Source: Puccinellia tenuiflora
Taxonomy: Eukaryota; Streptophyta; Magnoliopsida; Poales; Poaceae
Assembly (NCBI GenBank): GCA_012064385.1
Contig: QRDG01000238.1
Span: forward strand, 604,518 to 668,517
Direction of reading: 5' to 3'
Length of the DNA: 64,000 bases
Of the stretch, positions 1 to 10,065 are shown piece by piece (positions within the stretch are counted from its first letter, which is position 1; every line of letters starts with the position of its first letter). Both the position numbers and the translations under genes were made by a program. A model generated the notes under the pieces. That model was not told the origin of the DNA. It ran no database searches and was given only the letters and a program-made list of their open reading frames with translations.

Positions 1-573
1 TTTCTTAAGCCGCTCTCGGCAAATTCCAGTGAGGACGTAAACCATCAACACCGGGTGAAAGGGGGGAAATGACCTTGCTTGTCACAGGTTATATCTAGCT
101 TCGTACTGCTTCCTCATGAGTTTAAAAACAGAGGCACAAAAAGGAGAATTTTGAAAATTTTAAAGATAGCACATGAAAATTTTACTTGGAGTGGCAAGGA
201 AATATCACATGTAGGTAGGTATGGTGGACACAATTAGCAAAGATATTTGGCTCATGGATTTGGACGCACATGAAGTATTCCCTCTCAGTACAAAAATTTT
301 GGGCTTAGCAGGATATCAAGCAATCACATAACATCAACTTGGTTCAACGAATGACTACAGATATACATCATGCATAACCACTAGACTTCACACCGTCTAC
401 CTTGTTAGCCAAACCAACTCTTTGCAAAAAGAATATCTAGACTTTGAGAGCTACCAAGCAGGACAAGCACAACAATTTTAAAACTTTACAGCAGTTCTTT
501 ACTAATCTATTCTTACTAGATGATCCAAAAGTTTAAGCGTTAATCTACTTCATATCTCTAAACAATTGACAAG
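1..573. other. Unassigned AT-rich flank
   Basis: No open frame of note, no terminal repeat and no satellite unit is visible here. It is cut at the left window edge and ends directly at the first LTR (base 574). The last five bases, acaag at 569-573, would be the left target-site duplication of element 1, but no matching right copy can be checked because the element's 3' end is lost at the N. It is probably older transposon debris; that is inference only. Confidence 0.4.
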
Positions 574-615
574 TGAAAGTGCATCTAGTCCCCTAATATG
601 TTTTGGTATTAATGA

Positions 616-933
616 GTCCTGGCCATGGGCCGGGCCCAGAAAAGCCCACAGCAGAAAACCTAGGCCCAGGCCCAGCCCAGGCCCACTGTCGGGCCTAGAA
701 TTCAGGCCCAAGCCCGGCCCATTGGCGGAAAATAGAGGCGGGCCTCGGGCCGTGGGCCGGGCTTCTTCCCTAAATCGTCCATATGTGAAGCCCAGGCCCG
801 GCCCTACCAATCCTTTGGGCTCAAAACGCAAGCCCAGGCCCACCGGCGAGCCTAAAAACGTAGGCCCAGGCCCTGAAATTTCGGGCCGGGCCTGGGCGGG
901 CCGACCGGGCCAGGCTTCCCATGGCCAGGCTAG
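616..933. mobile_element. hAT-like MITE inside the 5' LTR
   Basis: The LTR text is interrupted after tattaatga (607-615) and resumes after a second tattaatga (934-942). The LTR copy at 11920 has this sequence once, so this is an insertion with an 8 to 9 bp target duplication. The ends are inverted: cctggccatggg at 618-629 and cccatggccagg at 918-929. The interior is dense in GGCCC/GGGCC subterminal repeats and has no transposase. An 8 bp TSD with short TIRs and GGGCC-rich subtermini suggests hAT; a 9 bp TSD would instead suggest Mutator. Confidence 0.8.
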
Positions 934-1009
934 TATTAATGACAACATAATAATTTATTTCTAATATTGTTTTGTGAGTTTGTGCAGTTTTTAAACAAGG
1001 TTGAAATCC

Positions 1010-1900
1010 CAGTTGGCGGCAGTACCGCCGTGTTTGGCGGCAGTACCGCCAAGCCTGGGGCTTGCGAGCCCTTTCCTGGGGCTGGCAGTGCCGCCAGCAC
1101 TGCCGCCCGGGAGGCTCTCTGTGAGCCATCAGCGGCAGTACCGCCGCTGGGCTCTCGAGCGCTTCCCTGGGCTGGCAGTGCCGCTCGCACTGCCGCCAGC
1201 GCTGCTGCCCGGGAGGCTCTCTGTGAGCCTACAGCGGCAGTACCGCCGCTTCCGGCGGTAGTACCACTGCTGGGCTTTTGAGAGCTCCCCTGGGGCTGGC
1301 AGTGCCGCCAGCACTGCCGCCCGGGAGGCTCTCTGTGAGCCTACAGCGGCAGTACCGCCGCCTCCGGCGGCAGTACCACTGCTGGGCTTTTGAGAGCTCC
1401 CCTGGGGCTGGCAGTGCCGCCAGCACTGCCGCCCGGGAGGCTCTCTGTGAGCCATCAGCGGCAGTACCGCCGCTGGGCTCTCGAGCGCTTCCCTGGGCTG
1501 GCAGTGCCGCTCGCACTGCCGCCCGGGAGGCTCTCTGTGAGCCTACAGCGGCAGTACCGCCGCTTCCGGCGGCAGTACCACTGCTGGGCTTTTGAGAGCT
1601 CCCCTGGGGCTGGCAGTGCCGCCAGCACTGCCGCCCGGGAGGCTCTCTGTGAGCCTACAGCGGTAGTACCGCCGCCTCCGGCGGCAGTACCACTGCTGGG
1701 CTTTTGAGAGCTCCCCTGGGGCTGGCAGTGCCGCCAGCACTGCCGCCCGGGAGGCTCTCTGTGAGCCTTCAGCGGCAGTACCGCTGCTGCGGGGTGGACC
1801 CCTCCTGGCAGGAGGAGCCGTTGGTGAAAGCTGAAGAGTGCAGCGGCACTACCGCCAGGAGCAGCGGTAGTACCACCGCAGTGGAGACTGACCCCCCCCC
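1010..1900. repeat. GC-rich tandem repeat with GTAC-centred dyads in the LTR
   Basis: Units beginning gctggcagtgcc start at 1081, 1171, 1295, 1407, 1497, 1609 and 1721, so spacings are about 90 or 112 bp (one 124). Each unit carries near-palindromes of the form GCGGCAGTACCGCCGC, with GTAC at the centre. The array lies just upstream of the TATA box, where enhancer sequence is expected in U3. Long open frames on both strands here are a by-product of the repeat. The 3' LTR has only about three units (near 12097, 12207 and 12305). Confidence 0.9.
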
Positions 1901-1927
1901 CCCCAACGGTTCACTGGAGGAGGAGAC

Positions 1928-1936
1928 TATAAAAGG
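1928..1936 (+). promoter_or_regulatory. TATA box of 5' LTR
   Basis: tataaaagg follows ggaggagac and is followed by a short stem (ggaggg / ccctcc). It is conserved at 12531-12539 and at 13080-13088, at the same place in the other two LTR copies. It is the likely core promoter for the genomic RNA. Confidence 0.8.
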
Positions 1937-2657
1937 AGGGTTTCTCCCTCCTTTGCCTTTAAGGCTCCAGCTCAAGTTTACTCTCTCTCTCCTCCATTAA
2001 TGAGCCCAAGCTAAAATTGCCTAGATCTCCCACTCCCTTGCCCCAACTCCGTTGATCTTTTGAGGAGTGAAGTAGGAGACCTAGATCTAGCCTTCCTCCG
2101 AAGGAATTTCGAATCCCCCCACTTGTTGTTTGTGGATCTTGGATCTTGTAAGCTCTTAGGGTTCTTGGGAACTCTAGGAGCAAGTGCGGGTTTCGGAGCT
2201 TCATAGTTTGTGAGGAGCTCCGGGACATTGTTGGGAGTCTCCAACTCATTGTGGAGAGCCCCAACCTTGGTGTAAAGGTTTGGTCAACGCCTTCAAGTCG
2301 ACCTCATAGTGGAAAGAGCTATTCCCTCACAGGAGTAGCACCCGGAGAATAGGGTGAGCACGGACGTGCTTGTAGGAGGGCCAAGGAGCCTCCACACCTC
2401 TCCAACGTAGACGTACTTCCCTTGGGAAGGAACTACGGGAATCATTTCCTCGTGTCCTCTTGCGGTGACTTCTATCCTTTACTTTACGTTGCGCTTTTTT
2501 ACTTGTTCCTTGTTTCCTATCACTTAGGGTTGTTCATCTAGTCGCACATCTAGACAACTTGTTTTTACCGTGTTGAAAACCTAATTAAAAGAAAAAGAAT
2601 TAAAATTGGTAGTCGCCTATTCACCCCCCCCTCTAGTCGACCATACGTTCTTTCAAT

Positions 2658-2669
2658 TGGTATCAGAGC
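2658..2669 (+). other. Primer binding site, initiator tRNA-Met type
   Basis: tggtatcagagc lies two bases after the LTR end. This is the standard plant LTR-retrotransposon site complementary to the 3' end of initiator methionine tRNA, and it fixes the LTR boundary at 2655. Confidence 0.93.
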
Positions 2670-2706
2670 CTTGTCTCTTATCAAAGGTTTAACAACCTAA
2701 GAGAGT

Positions 2707-5331
2707 ATGGCCGATCAAGAGGAATCCAAAGCACCGGCCACTATAGGTTACGTCAAAGACGCTATCGGTGGTCTCGTCTCAAAGGTTGATACCCTAGAGA
2801 CAAGCATCACCGCTAACGTCAATGCTAACCTTGGTGATATGATGCGGAAGATGTTCGAGGAATATTTAGGGAAGACTCCTAGTGTTAGTCCCCCTCCCAT
2901 TCCCATTGAAGGTGGCGGTAGTGATATCCTCACTAACCCCACTACGAGTGGAGAAGGAACCAAAGAGAGTGGTACTAACCCTAAGAGTTCTCCGGGCATC
3001 TTTGCTCAAATTCCTCCGGGGGAAATCTACAACAACATCCACCCCATCATCTCTATGCCACACATAAACAACATGGGCCCCCCACCTAAAATTGATTCAA
3101 TCAATTTTGCTAGATGGCAATTTAAATTACGTTCTCATTTGTCAAGCTCTTGCACTCACTTATGGCGAATTGTAGAACAAGGATTTCATCCGGTGGATCC
3201 CAACAATTTGACACCGAGGGAGGACATCAACTCTCAACTCAATGCCACCGCCCTTCACACAATTCAATCGGCGGCAACCGACGAGTATCTCCCTCACATC
3301 CAAATGTGCAAGACCGCCAAAGATGCTTGGCAAAAACTCGACAACCTCTTCTTGGGCAACAAAAGCATCCAACAATCCAAGTATGAAACCGCCTTGGATC
3401 AAGCAGAAGAGTTCGTGATGCAAGATGATGAGTCACCGGAAGACCTATATCGAAGACTTACGGCCCTTGCCGTGACATTGACCGAGTACGGTGACAAGCA
3501 AGTGGATGATGCATGGATCAAGAGGAAGTTTCTCAAGGCCATCACCCCCTTCAAGAAATCTTTGGCCACCACCATACGGTCAAGAGCGGACTTTGCCTCC
3601 ATGGACTCCAACACCGTTCTAAATGAGTTCGTCTCCATTGGCATTATCATCAAGAATGCCGATCATGCTCATGCCCGTCAAAGAGCTCTTGCTCAAGCTC
3701 CATCCACTCTTGCTTTGAAGTCAAGATCCATTGCAAATGAAGAAGATGATGATGATGAGTGTGATGAAGAAGAAGTGGATGATTACCGTGGTCTTCATGA
3801 AGCAATATCACTTGCCGCGGACATATATTGGAAGAATCGGAGAAGTGGCAAGAGAAGGCCTCCACCAAAAGGAGGTGAACCAAGAATCAACAAAGCCAAG
3901 ACATGGTATAATTGTGGCAACGTCAATCACTTTATCGTGAGTTGCCCCTTTGAGAATAGAGAAGAGCATGGGGGAAGGCTCATCCGTAAGGACAAGTCCA
4001 AGTCATCCTCAAGCAAGAACTTCATCAAGAAGAAGGTTCCTAATGCCTTTGCCGCTCAAGAGAGAAAAGTTGAAGGAGAATACATGTCCGGTGATGAAGA
4101 CGAAGATGAAGTTGTAGGTGTGGCCCATGTTGCCATAGCTACCTCTTCCTCTTCACCGTCATCTCTTTTTAAATCTCCCAATGAGGATGCTCCTTCAATC
4201 CCCACGTGTCTCATGGCAAATGCCACTTCGGTAACGACCCCTTCTCCCAAATCAATTGCATCTACTTCTCCATCTTTGTTGGATTGCGTAGATAAAGTTG
4301 AGAATGAGTCACAAGTTACTAATGATTTAGATGCTTGGCTTGCAAAACTCAAAGGTGTGACCAAAGTTAATGTTGATGCCCTTATTGAACAACTAGATGA
4401 GAAAGAAGAAATAATTGACACCTTAGAAAATCAAAGTGATGAATTTGCTAATGAAATTGCAAGTCTTTCTAAGGCTCTAGAGGAAGAGCAAACTCGTAGG
4501 AGTGCTCTTGAGGAAAAATATGCTAATCTTGATGAATCTTATGGAATCGACATGGCTAGACTTAAGAAGGATAATGAACATTCCATTGCTCTTGCTAATG
4601 TTCTTAGAAAGGAAAAGAGTGAGCTAGGGGTTGGCAATGCTAGACTCATCCAAGAAAATGAGAAACTCGAAAGAGAACTCAAAGCTCTTAAGGAGTCTCA
4701 TAATCAACTCCTAGGTCAACTTGTGAAAGAAAAGGCTTCTCTCTCTAACGATAATGTTGCTAGCTCTAACCCATGTTGTGAGCATGCTAATCTAGTTGAG
4801 GAGAATTGTAAACTAAAGGCTCAACTTGAGAAAGGGCTAGCCTCTTGCATTCAAGGTGAAAAGAATCTCAATGACCTTATAAGTGGTCAAAAGGAGAACC
4901 TAGGGAAAGAGGGTCTTGGATTCAACTCCGAGTCCAAGAAGAAGAAGAAGACCAAGAAGAACATGTCAACTCCCTCTTCTAAGCCTATTGTCTTTGTTAA
5001 AGAAGGGGAGTTGGCAAAGGGTAAGGAGGTCATCAACAAGGATGTGGAAGTGGGGTCCTACGGAACCATCCCACAACCCTTAAACGTGGATACCGTTGGA
5101 ACCGTTGCTTCTAGTTCCGGCACCGTGAATCCTCGTGGGTCTCACAACAATTTTGCCGGCAAATATAACCCTTCCTATGTCCTTATGAAAGCAAGAAGTG
5201 GTCATGTTTATGCTAAGTATGTCGGCACCTCTTTTGGTGATGACTATCATTGGGCTATTTGGGTGCCTAAGACCCTTGTGACTAACAAAAGAGGACCCAT
5301 TCAAGAATGGGGACCTAAAACAAAGACTTAA
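2707..5331 (+). CDS. Gag polyprotein of element 1 (open, defective zinc knuckle)
   Basis: 874 residues, starting at the first ATG after the primer site (MADQEESKAP). Gag forms the virus-like particle and packages the RNA. Residues about 130-330 hold the copia gag core (FARWQFKLRSHL and on). An acidic stretch follows near 345. The CCHC knuckle near 400-413 reads W-x2-C-x4-H-x4-C, so the first zinc ligand is Trp (TGG at 3904-3906) instead of Cys. Residues about 558-690 are heptad-rich coiled coil. The C-terminus carries a WVPKTLVTN motif that is nearly repeated in the gag of element 2. Gag ends at TAA 5329-5331 and protease lies in the next frame (+2), so a frame change or separate expression would have been needed. 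Confidence 0.9.
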   Translation: MADQEESKAPATIGYVKDAIGGLVSKVDTLETSITANVNANLGDMMRKMFEEYLGKTPSVSPPPIPIEGGGSDILTNPTTSGEGTKESGTNPKSSPGIFAQIPPGEIYNNIHPIISMPHINNMGPPPKIDSINFARWQFKLRSHLSSSCTHLWRIVEQGFHPVDPNNLTPREDINSQLNATALHTIQSAATDEYLPHIQMCKTAKDAWQKLDNLFLGNKSIQQSKYETALDQAEEFVMQDDESPEDLYRRLTALAVTLTEYGDKQVDDAWIKRKFLKAITPFKKSLATTIRSRADFASMDSNTVLNEFVSIGIIIKNADHAHARQRALAQAPSTLALKSRSIANEEDDDDECDEEEVDDYRGLHEAISLAADIYWKNRRSGKRRPPPKGGEPRINKAKTWYNCGNVNHFIVSCPFENREEHGGRLIRKDKSKSSSSKNFIKKKVPNAFAAQERKVEGEYMSGDEDEDEVVGVAHVAIATSSSSPSSLFKSPNEDAPSIPTCLMANATSVTTPSPKSIASTSPSLLDCVDKVENESQVTNDLDAWLAKLKGVTKVNVDALIEQLDEKEEIIDTLENQSDEFANEIASLSKALEEEQTRRSALEEKYANLDESYGIDMARLKKDNEHSIALANVLRKEKSELGVGNARLIQENEKLERELKALKESHNQLLGQLVKEKASLSNDNVASSNPCCEHANLVEENCKLKAQLEKGLASCIQGEKNLNDLISGQKENLGKEGLGFNSESKKKKKTKKNMSTPSSKPIVFVKEGELAKGKEVINKDVEVGSYGTIPQPLNVDTVGTVASSSGTVNPRGSHNNFAGKYNPSYVLMKARSGHVYAKYVGTSFGDDYHWAIWVPKTLVTNKRGPIQEWGPKTKT

Positions 5332-5341
5332 TCTCTTGTAG

Positions 5342-5839
5342 GTAAATGCTTCCGGGACAACCAAATGGACGGTGGACAGTGGTGCCTCACAACATATGAC
5401 CGGAAGCAATGATTTGGTGGGAGCGTTGGAACCTCCTCAATCTCATGCTACTCATGTTCGTATTGGAGATGGATCTCTTCTTAAGGTATTGGGACGAGGC
5501 AAGGTGGTTGTCTCTAATGATACATCCATCAAGAACGTCCTCCTTGTTGAGTCCCTTGGCTTTAATTTACTCTCCGTTTACCAACTATCTCTTTATGGTT
5601 TTGGTGTTTACTTTGATGACCTCAATGTGATTGTTGTTTGGAAGAAGTCTCATAAATTAGCCTTTGTTGGACATGTCGAGAACGGCATGTATGTGGTTGA
5701 CTTCTCGAAGGAAACCTCAAGTGTCGCGACTTGTCTAATGGATAAAGTTGATGTGGGTTGGCTTTGGCACCGCCGGCTTGCCCACACCAATATGAGAACT
5801 CTCTCCGAACTCCAAAGCGTGGTAATATCCTTGGACTAA
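5342..5839 (+). pseudogene. pol part 1: aspartic protease and GAG-pre-integrase region
   Basis: This is in frame 2 relative to gag in frame 1, and open from just after a TAG at 5339-5341. The retropepsin active-site motif DSGASQHM is encoded from 5375. A LLSVYQL stretch and an LWHRRLAHTNMRTL motif (near 5760-5800) mark the zinc-binding region before integrase. The protease would cleave the polyprotein. The frame terminates at 5839 inside the first copy of a 127 bp tandem duplication, so protease is cut off from the rest of pol. There is no ATG at the start, so it was read as part of a polyprotein. Confidence 0.88.
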
Positions 5840-6055
5840 CCGATACTAAGTTTTCAAAAGATCGTGTGTGTAGCTCATGTGTCCTAGGAAAGCAACATGG
5901 AAGTCCACATCCCGCTAAGAACATCATCTCTCCGAACTCCAAAGCGGTGGTAATATCCTTGGACTAACCGATACTAAGTTTTCAAAAGATCGTGTGTGTA
6001 GCTCATGTGTCCTAGGAAAGCAACATGGAAGTCCACATCCCGCTAAGAACATCAT
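5801..6055 (+). repeat. Tandem duplication of about 127 bp inside pol
   Basis: 5801-5927 is repeated at 5928-6055. Both begin ctctccgaactccaaag and end aagaacatcat. Copy 1 lacks one G (gcgtgg against gcggtgg), so the copies are 127 and 128 bp. It spans the coding sequence just before the integrase core. Neither the duplication length nor the missing base keeps the frame. Confidence 0.95.
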
Positions 6056-7166
6056 CACCACCACGAAGATTCTCGAGCTCATTCACTTGGATCTTTTTGG
6101 TCCATTATCATATGATAGTCTTGGTGGGAAGAAATATTGTTTGGTGATTGTGGATGACTACTCAAGGTACACATGGGTCTATTTCTTCAAGAAGAAGAGC
6201 GAGACTCAACAAAAAGTGATTGACTTCATCAACATGGCTCAATGACAATATCAAGAGAAGATCATGGTGATTAGAAGTGACAATGGTACCGAGTTCAAGA
6301 ACTACACCGTGGAGGGTTTTCTTAGCGAAGAGGGGATTGCTCATCAATATTCCACTCCTTACACCCCTCAACAAAATGGTGTTGCGGAGAGGAAGAACCG
6401 GACTCTTATGGATGCGGCTAGGACCATGATTGCGGAGTTCTCTTCTCCATATAACTTTTGGGCCGAAGCCGTAGCCACCGCATGTCATGCCACCAACCGG
6501 TTGTATCTTCGCAAGATCATCAACAAGACTCCCTATGAAATCCTACTCGGTAAGAAGCCGGATGTATCCTATTTCCGTGTCTTCGGGTGCAAGTGCTTCA
6601 TCAAAAAGAAAGGTACTCGTGTATCTAAATTTGAAGCTAGATCCTTTGAGGGTATTTTTGTTGGCTATTCCACGGTGTCACATGCCTATAGAGTCTACAA
6701 CAAGTCCTCCGGACAAGTTGAAGAAGCTTGGGACGTGCACTTTGATGAGGATAATGGCTCCCAAGGAGCACGTGTAGATCCTTTGATTGTAGGTGATGTA
6801 ATTCCTCCAATCGCCATAAGAAGAATGGGTGTGGGAGAGATCCGCCCCGTTGAGGAACCCCTTGTGGCGGAAGGAGAAGGACAATGCTCTACTCATGTGG
6901 AGCCATCACCAACTCCAAGCATCTTCATTGTGCCCCCGGAAGCCCATCAAGATCAAATGCCAAGTCCTCAAGCTAGTGAGCAAGGTCAAGGACAAGATCA
7001 TCCTCTTGTCATTGAAGACCCACCTAGTGGCTCCTCTTCACCAAATGATGTCCAAGGCCAAGCTCAAGGTGACACGGAAGATCAAGCTCATCATGATGAT
7101 CCTCAATCCCCCAATGATGAAGGTGATGATCAAGCTATTTCACAAGAGTCATTAGATGAGATATGA
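5994..7166 (+). pseudogene. pol part 2: integrase, with an in-frame stop
   Basis: Frame 3. Integrase inserts the cDNA into the host genome. A second-copy Cys pair (CSSCVLGKQHG) belongs to the zinc-binding region. The catalytic triad is visible: Asp in IVDDYSRYTW (near 6150), Asp in IRSDNGTEF (near 6275), and Glu in NGVAERKNRT (near 6390), with DDE-type spacing between the last two. TGA at 6243-6245 splits the core between the first two Asp residues. The C-terminal extension (about 6750-7160) is rich in Gln, Asp, Pro and Ser, typical of the linker before RT, and ends at TGA 7164-7166. Confidence 0.9.
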
Positions 7167-8834
7167 GAAAGAAGAGCAAGGGCAAGGGATTGTCGTCTCG
7201 AGCATTATGAACACACTTTGGACAAGATTCTTGGAGATGTTCGTGGCAAGGTTTCTACAAGAATACAATTGGCAAACTTTAGCTCTCATCACGCCTTTGT
7301 TTCCGTCAACGAGCCCAAGAAAGTATTTTAAGCTCTTGAAGATCAAGATTGGCTTGAGGCCATGCATGATGAGATCAACAACTTCGAGAGGAACACGATG
7401 TGGAAATTAGTGCCAAGACCCAAGGATTGCAAGAATGTCATTGGAACTAAGTGGGTATTTAAGAACAAGCAAGATGCAAACGGTATTGTAATTCGTAACA
7501 AGGCGAGGTTAGTGAATCAAGGGTTTTCCCAAGTGGAAGGTATTGACTTCGGTGAAACCTTTGCTCCCGTAGCTCGCCTAGAATCTATTCGTATCTTGCT
7601 TGCCTATGCTTCTCATCATAACTTTAAATTGCAACAAATGGATGTTAAAAGTGCTTTTCTTAATGGACCCATAAATGAGTTGGTCTATGTCAAGCAACCT
7701 CCGGGGTTTGAGGATCCCAACTTTCCCGATCATGTCTATAAACTAGACAAAGCTCTCTATGGGCTCAAACAAGCACCACGTGCTTGGTATGAGCATCTTA
7801 GGGAGTTCCTAGTAGATTGTGGATTCCAAGTTGGAGTAATCGACCCTACACTCTTTACCAATAGGGTTGGAGGTGACTTGTTTATATGCCAACTTTATGT
7901 GGATGATATCATTTTTGGCTCTTCTAACACTCGATTCAATGATGAGTTTGCTAAGTTGATGTCAGACAAATTTGAGATGTCCATGATGGGGGAATTAGAG
8001 TTCTTTCTTGGTTTTGAGATCAAACAATTGAGAGAAGGTACCTTCATCAATCAAGCCAAGTACACCCGTGACATGCTCAAGAGGTTCAAGTTTGAAGATG
8101 CCAAGGGTTGCAAATCTCCTATGGCCACCTCCACCGATCTACATCCGGATCATCTTGGGAAGGATGTGGATCAAAAGGTATACCGTTCCATGATTGGCTC
8201 TTTGCTTTATCTTTGTGCATCTAGGCCGGATACTATGTTTAGCGTGGGCATGGGTGCAAGGTATCAATCCGCTCCTAAAGAGAGCCATTTTACGGCGGTT
8301 AAGCGAATCTTTCGATATTTAGTTCATACCCCAAGTTTTGGTCTTTGGTTCCCCAAGGGTTCAAGCTTTTCTCTCACGGGGTACTCGGATGCGGATTATG
8401 CGGGTGACAAGAAGGATAGAAAGTTAACTTCCGGGGCTTTCCAATTTCTTGGTAGGTCCTTGGTATGTTGGTCTTCCAAGAAGCAAAATTGTGTTGCCCT
8501 CTCTACCACCGAAGCCGAGTACATCTCCGCCGCAAGTTGTTGCGCCCAATTGCTATGGATGAGGCAAACTTTGAAGGATTTTGGTGTCATCTATGACAAA
8601 GTGCCTCTTCTTTGTGACAATCAAAGTGCTATCAAGATCGCCCACAACCCGGTGCAACACGCCAAGACAAAGCACATTGAGATTCGTCATCACTTCATCC
8701 GGGAGCATGTGGAGCAAGGCGACATCGAGCTATTGTACGTTGGCAACAAGGATCAACTTGCCGATATCTTCACGAAGGCCCTTGATGTCCAAAGGTTTCT
8801 AGAGTTGAGGAATGAACTAAATGTCGTGGATTAG
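7167..8834 (+). pseudogene. pol part 3: reverse transcriptase and RNase H
   Basis: The frame is the same as integrase (frame 3). 7167-7361 is readable linker with a TAA at 7329-7331. 7362-8834 is open for 490 residues. RT copies the RNA into cDNA and RNase H removes the template. Landmarks: WKLVPRPKDCKNVIGTKWVF at the RT start, GLKQAPRAWYE, the catalytic YVDD at 7896-7907, RNase H residues in SDADYAGD and TTEAEY, and the C-terminal DIFTKAL. The RT and RNase H domains look complete; upstream breaks and the lack of a proper start are what disable them. Confidence 0.92.
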
Positions 8835-9330
8835 AGTAACTTTGAGTGACCGTATCGCACATGCTCATGTTAGCCATTCTATTTTGTTTATATGTAGGCA
8901 TGGATATAGGGGGAGTGTAGTTCAATTCATGAGCCAACACTCTCTCCATTATGCGCAAATAGACAAATCTTGCATTATAGTCACTTCGTGACAAATTGTG
9001 CTTCAACGATGAGTTTTGAGTGAGAACCCAAGATATATCTTCGCGGTGTCTCACTCTATTTTACTCATACATGGTGGCTTCGGCCACCAACCTCCTCACG
9101 TGAGGAGTTGCTTCTTTTGGTTTCCTTTGGATCTTCTTAGACCTATATGTGTCAATATGTGCGTCTCGTGAAAAAACACTCATAAATTGGCCTTTTTGAG
9201 TTGCATCTTGCAATAGTGTCGTACCATTCTATGACAGTTTGAGATTTCTATCCCATGCCAACACTTCGTTCCTACAAGCCATTCCCCTTCAAAATGCTCA
9301 AAATCACAAGAATCTCGCTGGTTGTGCAAA
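8835..9330 (+). other. Non-coding spacer between RNase H and the third ORF
   Basis: No coding frame is visible. It holds an internal purine run, atagggggagtg at 8906-8917, which resembles the polypurine tract and could prime extra plus-strand synthesis (inference). Otherwise it is AT-rich. Confidence 0.6.
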
Positions 9331-9545
9331 AGTGCGGCGGCACTACCGCCACTGCAAAACTGTTCTGGCAGTTCTGCAGTGCGGCAGTTCCCCGGGCCCA
9401 GCAGTAGTGCCAGCAGACGGCACTGCCGCCAAGCCTAGCGGTACTACCGCTGCTGCGGGTTCGCAGCGTGCTGGCTGCCTCAGGCTTGGCCGCAGTACCA
9501 GGAGCGGCACTACCGCCGGGTCTGGCGGTAGTACCGCTCGTGCGG
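9331..9545. repeat. Internal cluster of the LTR-type GC dyads
   Basis: The motifs that crowd the LTR recur here inside the element: cggcggcactaccgcc at 9335-9350, gcggcactaccgcc at 9504-9517 and ggcggtagtaccgc at 9524-9537, plus several partial ones. They precede the third ORF by about 0.5 kb, as the LTR copies precede gag. This may be a captured or duplicated regulatory block. Confidence 0.75.
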
Positions 9546-10065
9546 GCTGGGTGAGGACCCTTTTAGGGCACGGGTGGGGAAGGATCTTTTAGATCTCTTC
9601 TTCCCCACCGCGCCCCCAAAGCTCTCTCTCTCCAACCGCACCGCCCCCGTACTGCCACCCGCCGAATTGGAGCTCCACCGTCCCGAGACTCGCTCTCCGG
9701 TGCCCTCTCGAGCTCCTCCACCACCTCCTCCTCCGTCCTCTCCGATGGATGACGTATGTTCTCCCTCTCTCTCCCATCTAGTTGATGGATGGGGTGCACT
9801 AGGAGTTCCTTTCTCTTTGTCCATGGTTTGGTTGGGGGTAGTGGTGGCTACACCTTGGTTTGGACATATGGTTGCTAGATCTGTATAGAAACTTACCATA
9901 GGTTTGCTCTCATGCATCTAGGGTTTCCGTTTCCATGTGAATCTCGCATCCATGTTTCCTTCTCAATGTGACTTGTGTTTGTGAGCATACTTATCTACAT
10001 TCCCTCCCTATCCATTGCTTGTCACAGGTTCGGGTAGCTCTCGTCCGAGAACTCGCACCAAGACC
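9546..10065 (+). promoter_or_regulatory. Leader-like stretch before the third ORF, with intron-like signals
   Basis: It begins with an inverted repeat, gtggggaag (9574-9582) and cttccccac (9600-9608), followed by a CT-rich and C-rich leader. A short ATG frame (atggatgac, 9745-9753) is followed directly by gtatgt, and a pyrimidine-rich cttgtcacag ends at 10027, which together look like a donor and acceptor about 274 bp apart. Joining them does not keep the short ATG in frame with the ORF, so if splicing occurs it is within untranslated leader. Low certainty. Confidence 0.35.

Larger units (their letters stand above)
574..2655 (+). repeat. 5' LTR of element 1
   Basis: It starts tgaaagtgcatctag and ends gttctttca, giving a 6 bp terminal inverted repeat (TGAAAG/CTTTCA), and the primer binding site follows two bases later. 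Length is 2082 bp, or about 1755 bp without the MITE and its duplicated target. The left part is AT-rich. 1010-1900 is a GC-rich tandem array, followed by a TATA box at 1928 and a transcribed part whose end (2560-2655) is A-rich then C-rich. The matching start is at 11920, where the MITE is absent. Confidence 0.9.

Noticed and set aside
966..1740. Overlapping frames on both strands in the LTR tandem repeat of element 1
   Set aside because: Periodic GC-rich repeat with few stops. The peptides simply repeat the 90/112 bp unit.
9745..10027. A true intron joining a short first exon to the third ORF
   Set aside because: Donor- and acceptor-like sites exist, but splicing them does not put the short ATG in frame with the ORF. 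It is noted only as a possible leader intron.
73..10032. Shared string ttgcttgtcacaggtt at 73-88 and 10017-10032
   Set aside because: Sixteen bases with no similarity on either side. Most likely a coincidence or a common acceptor-like motif.
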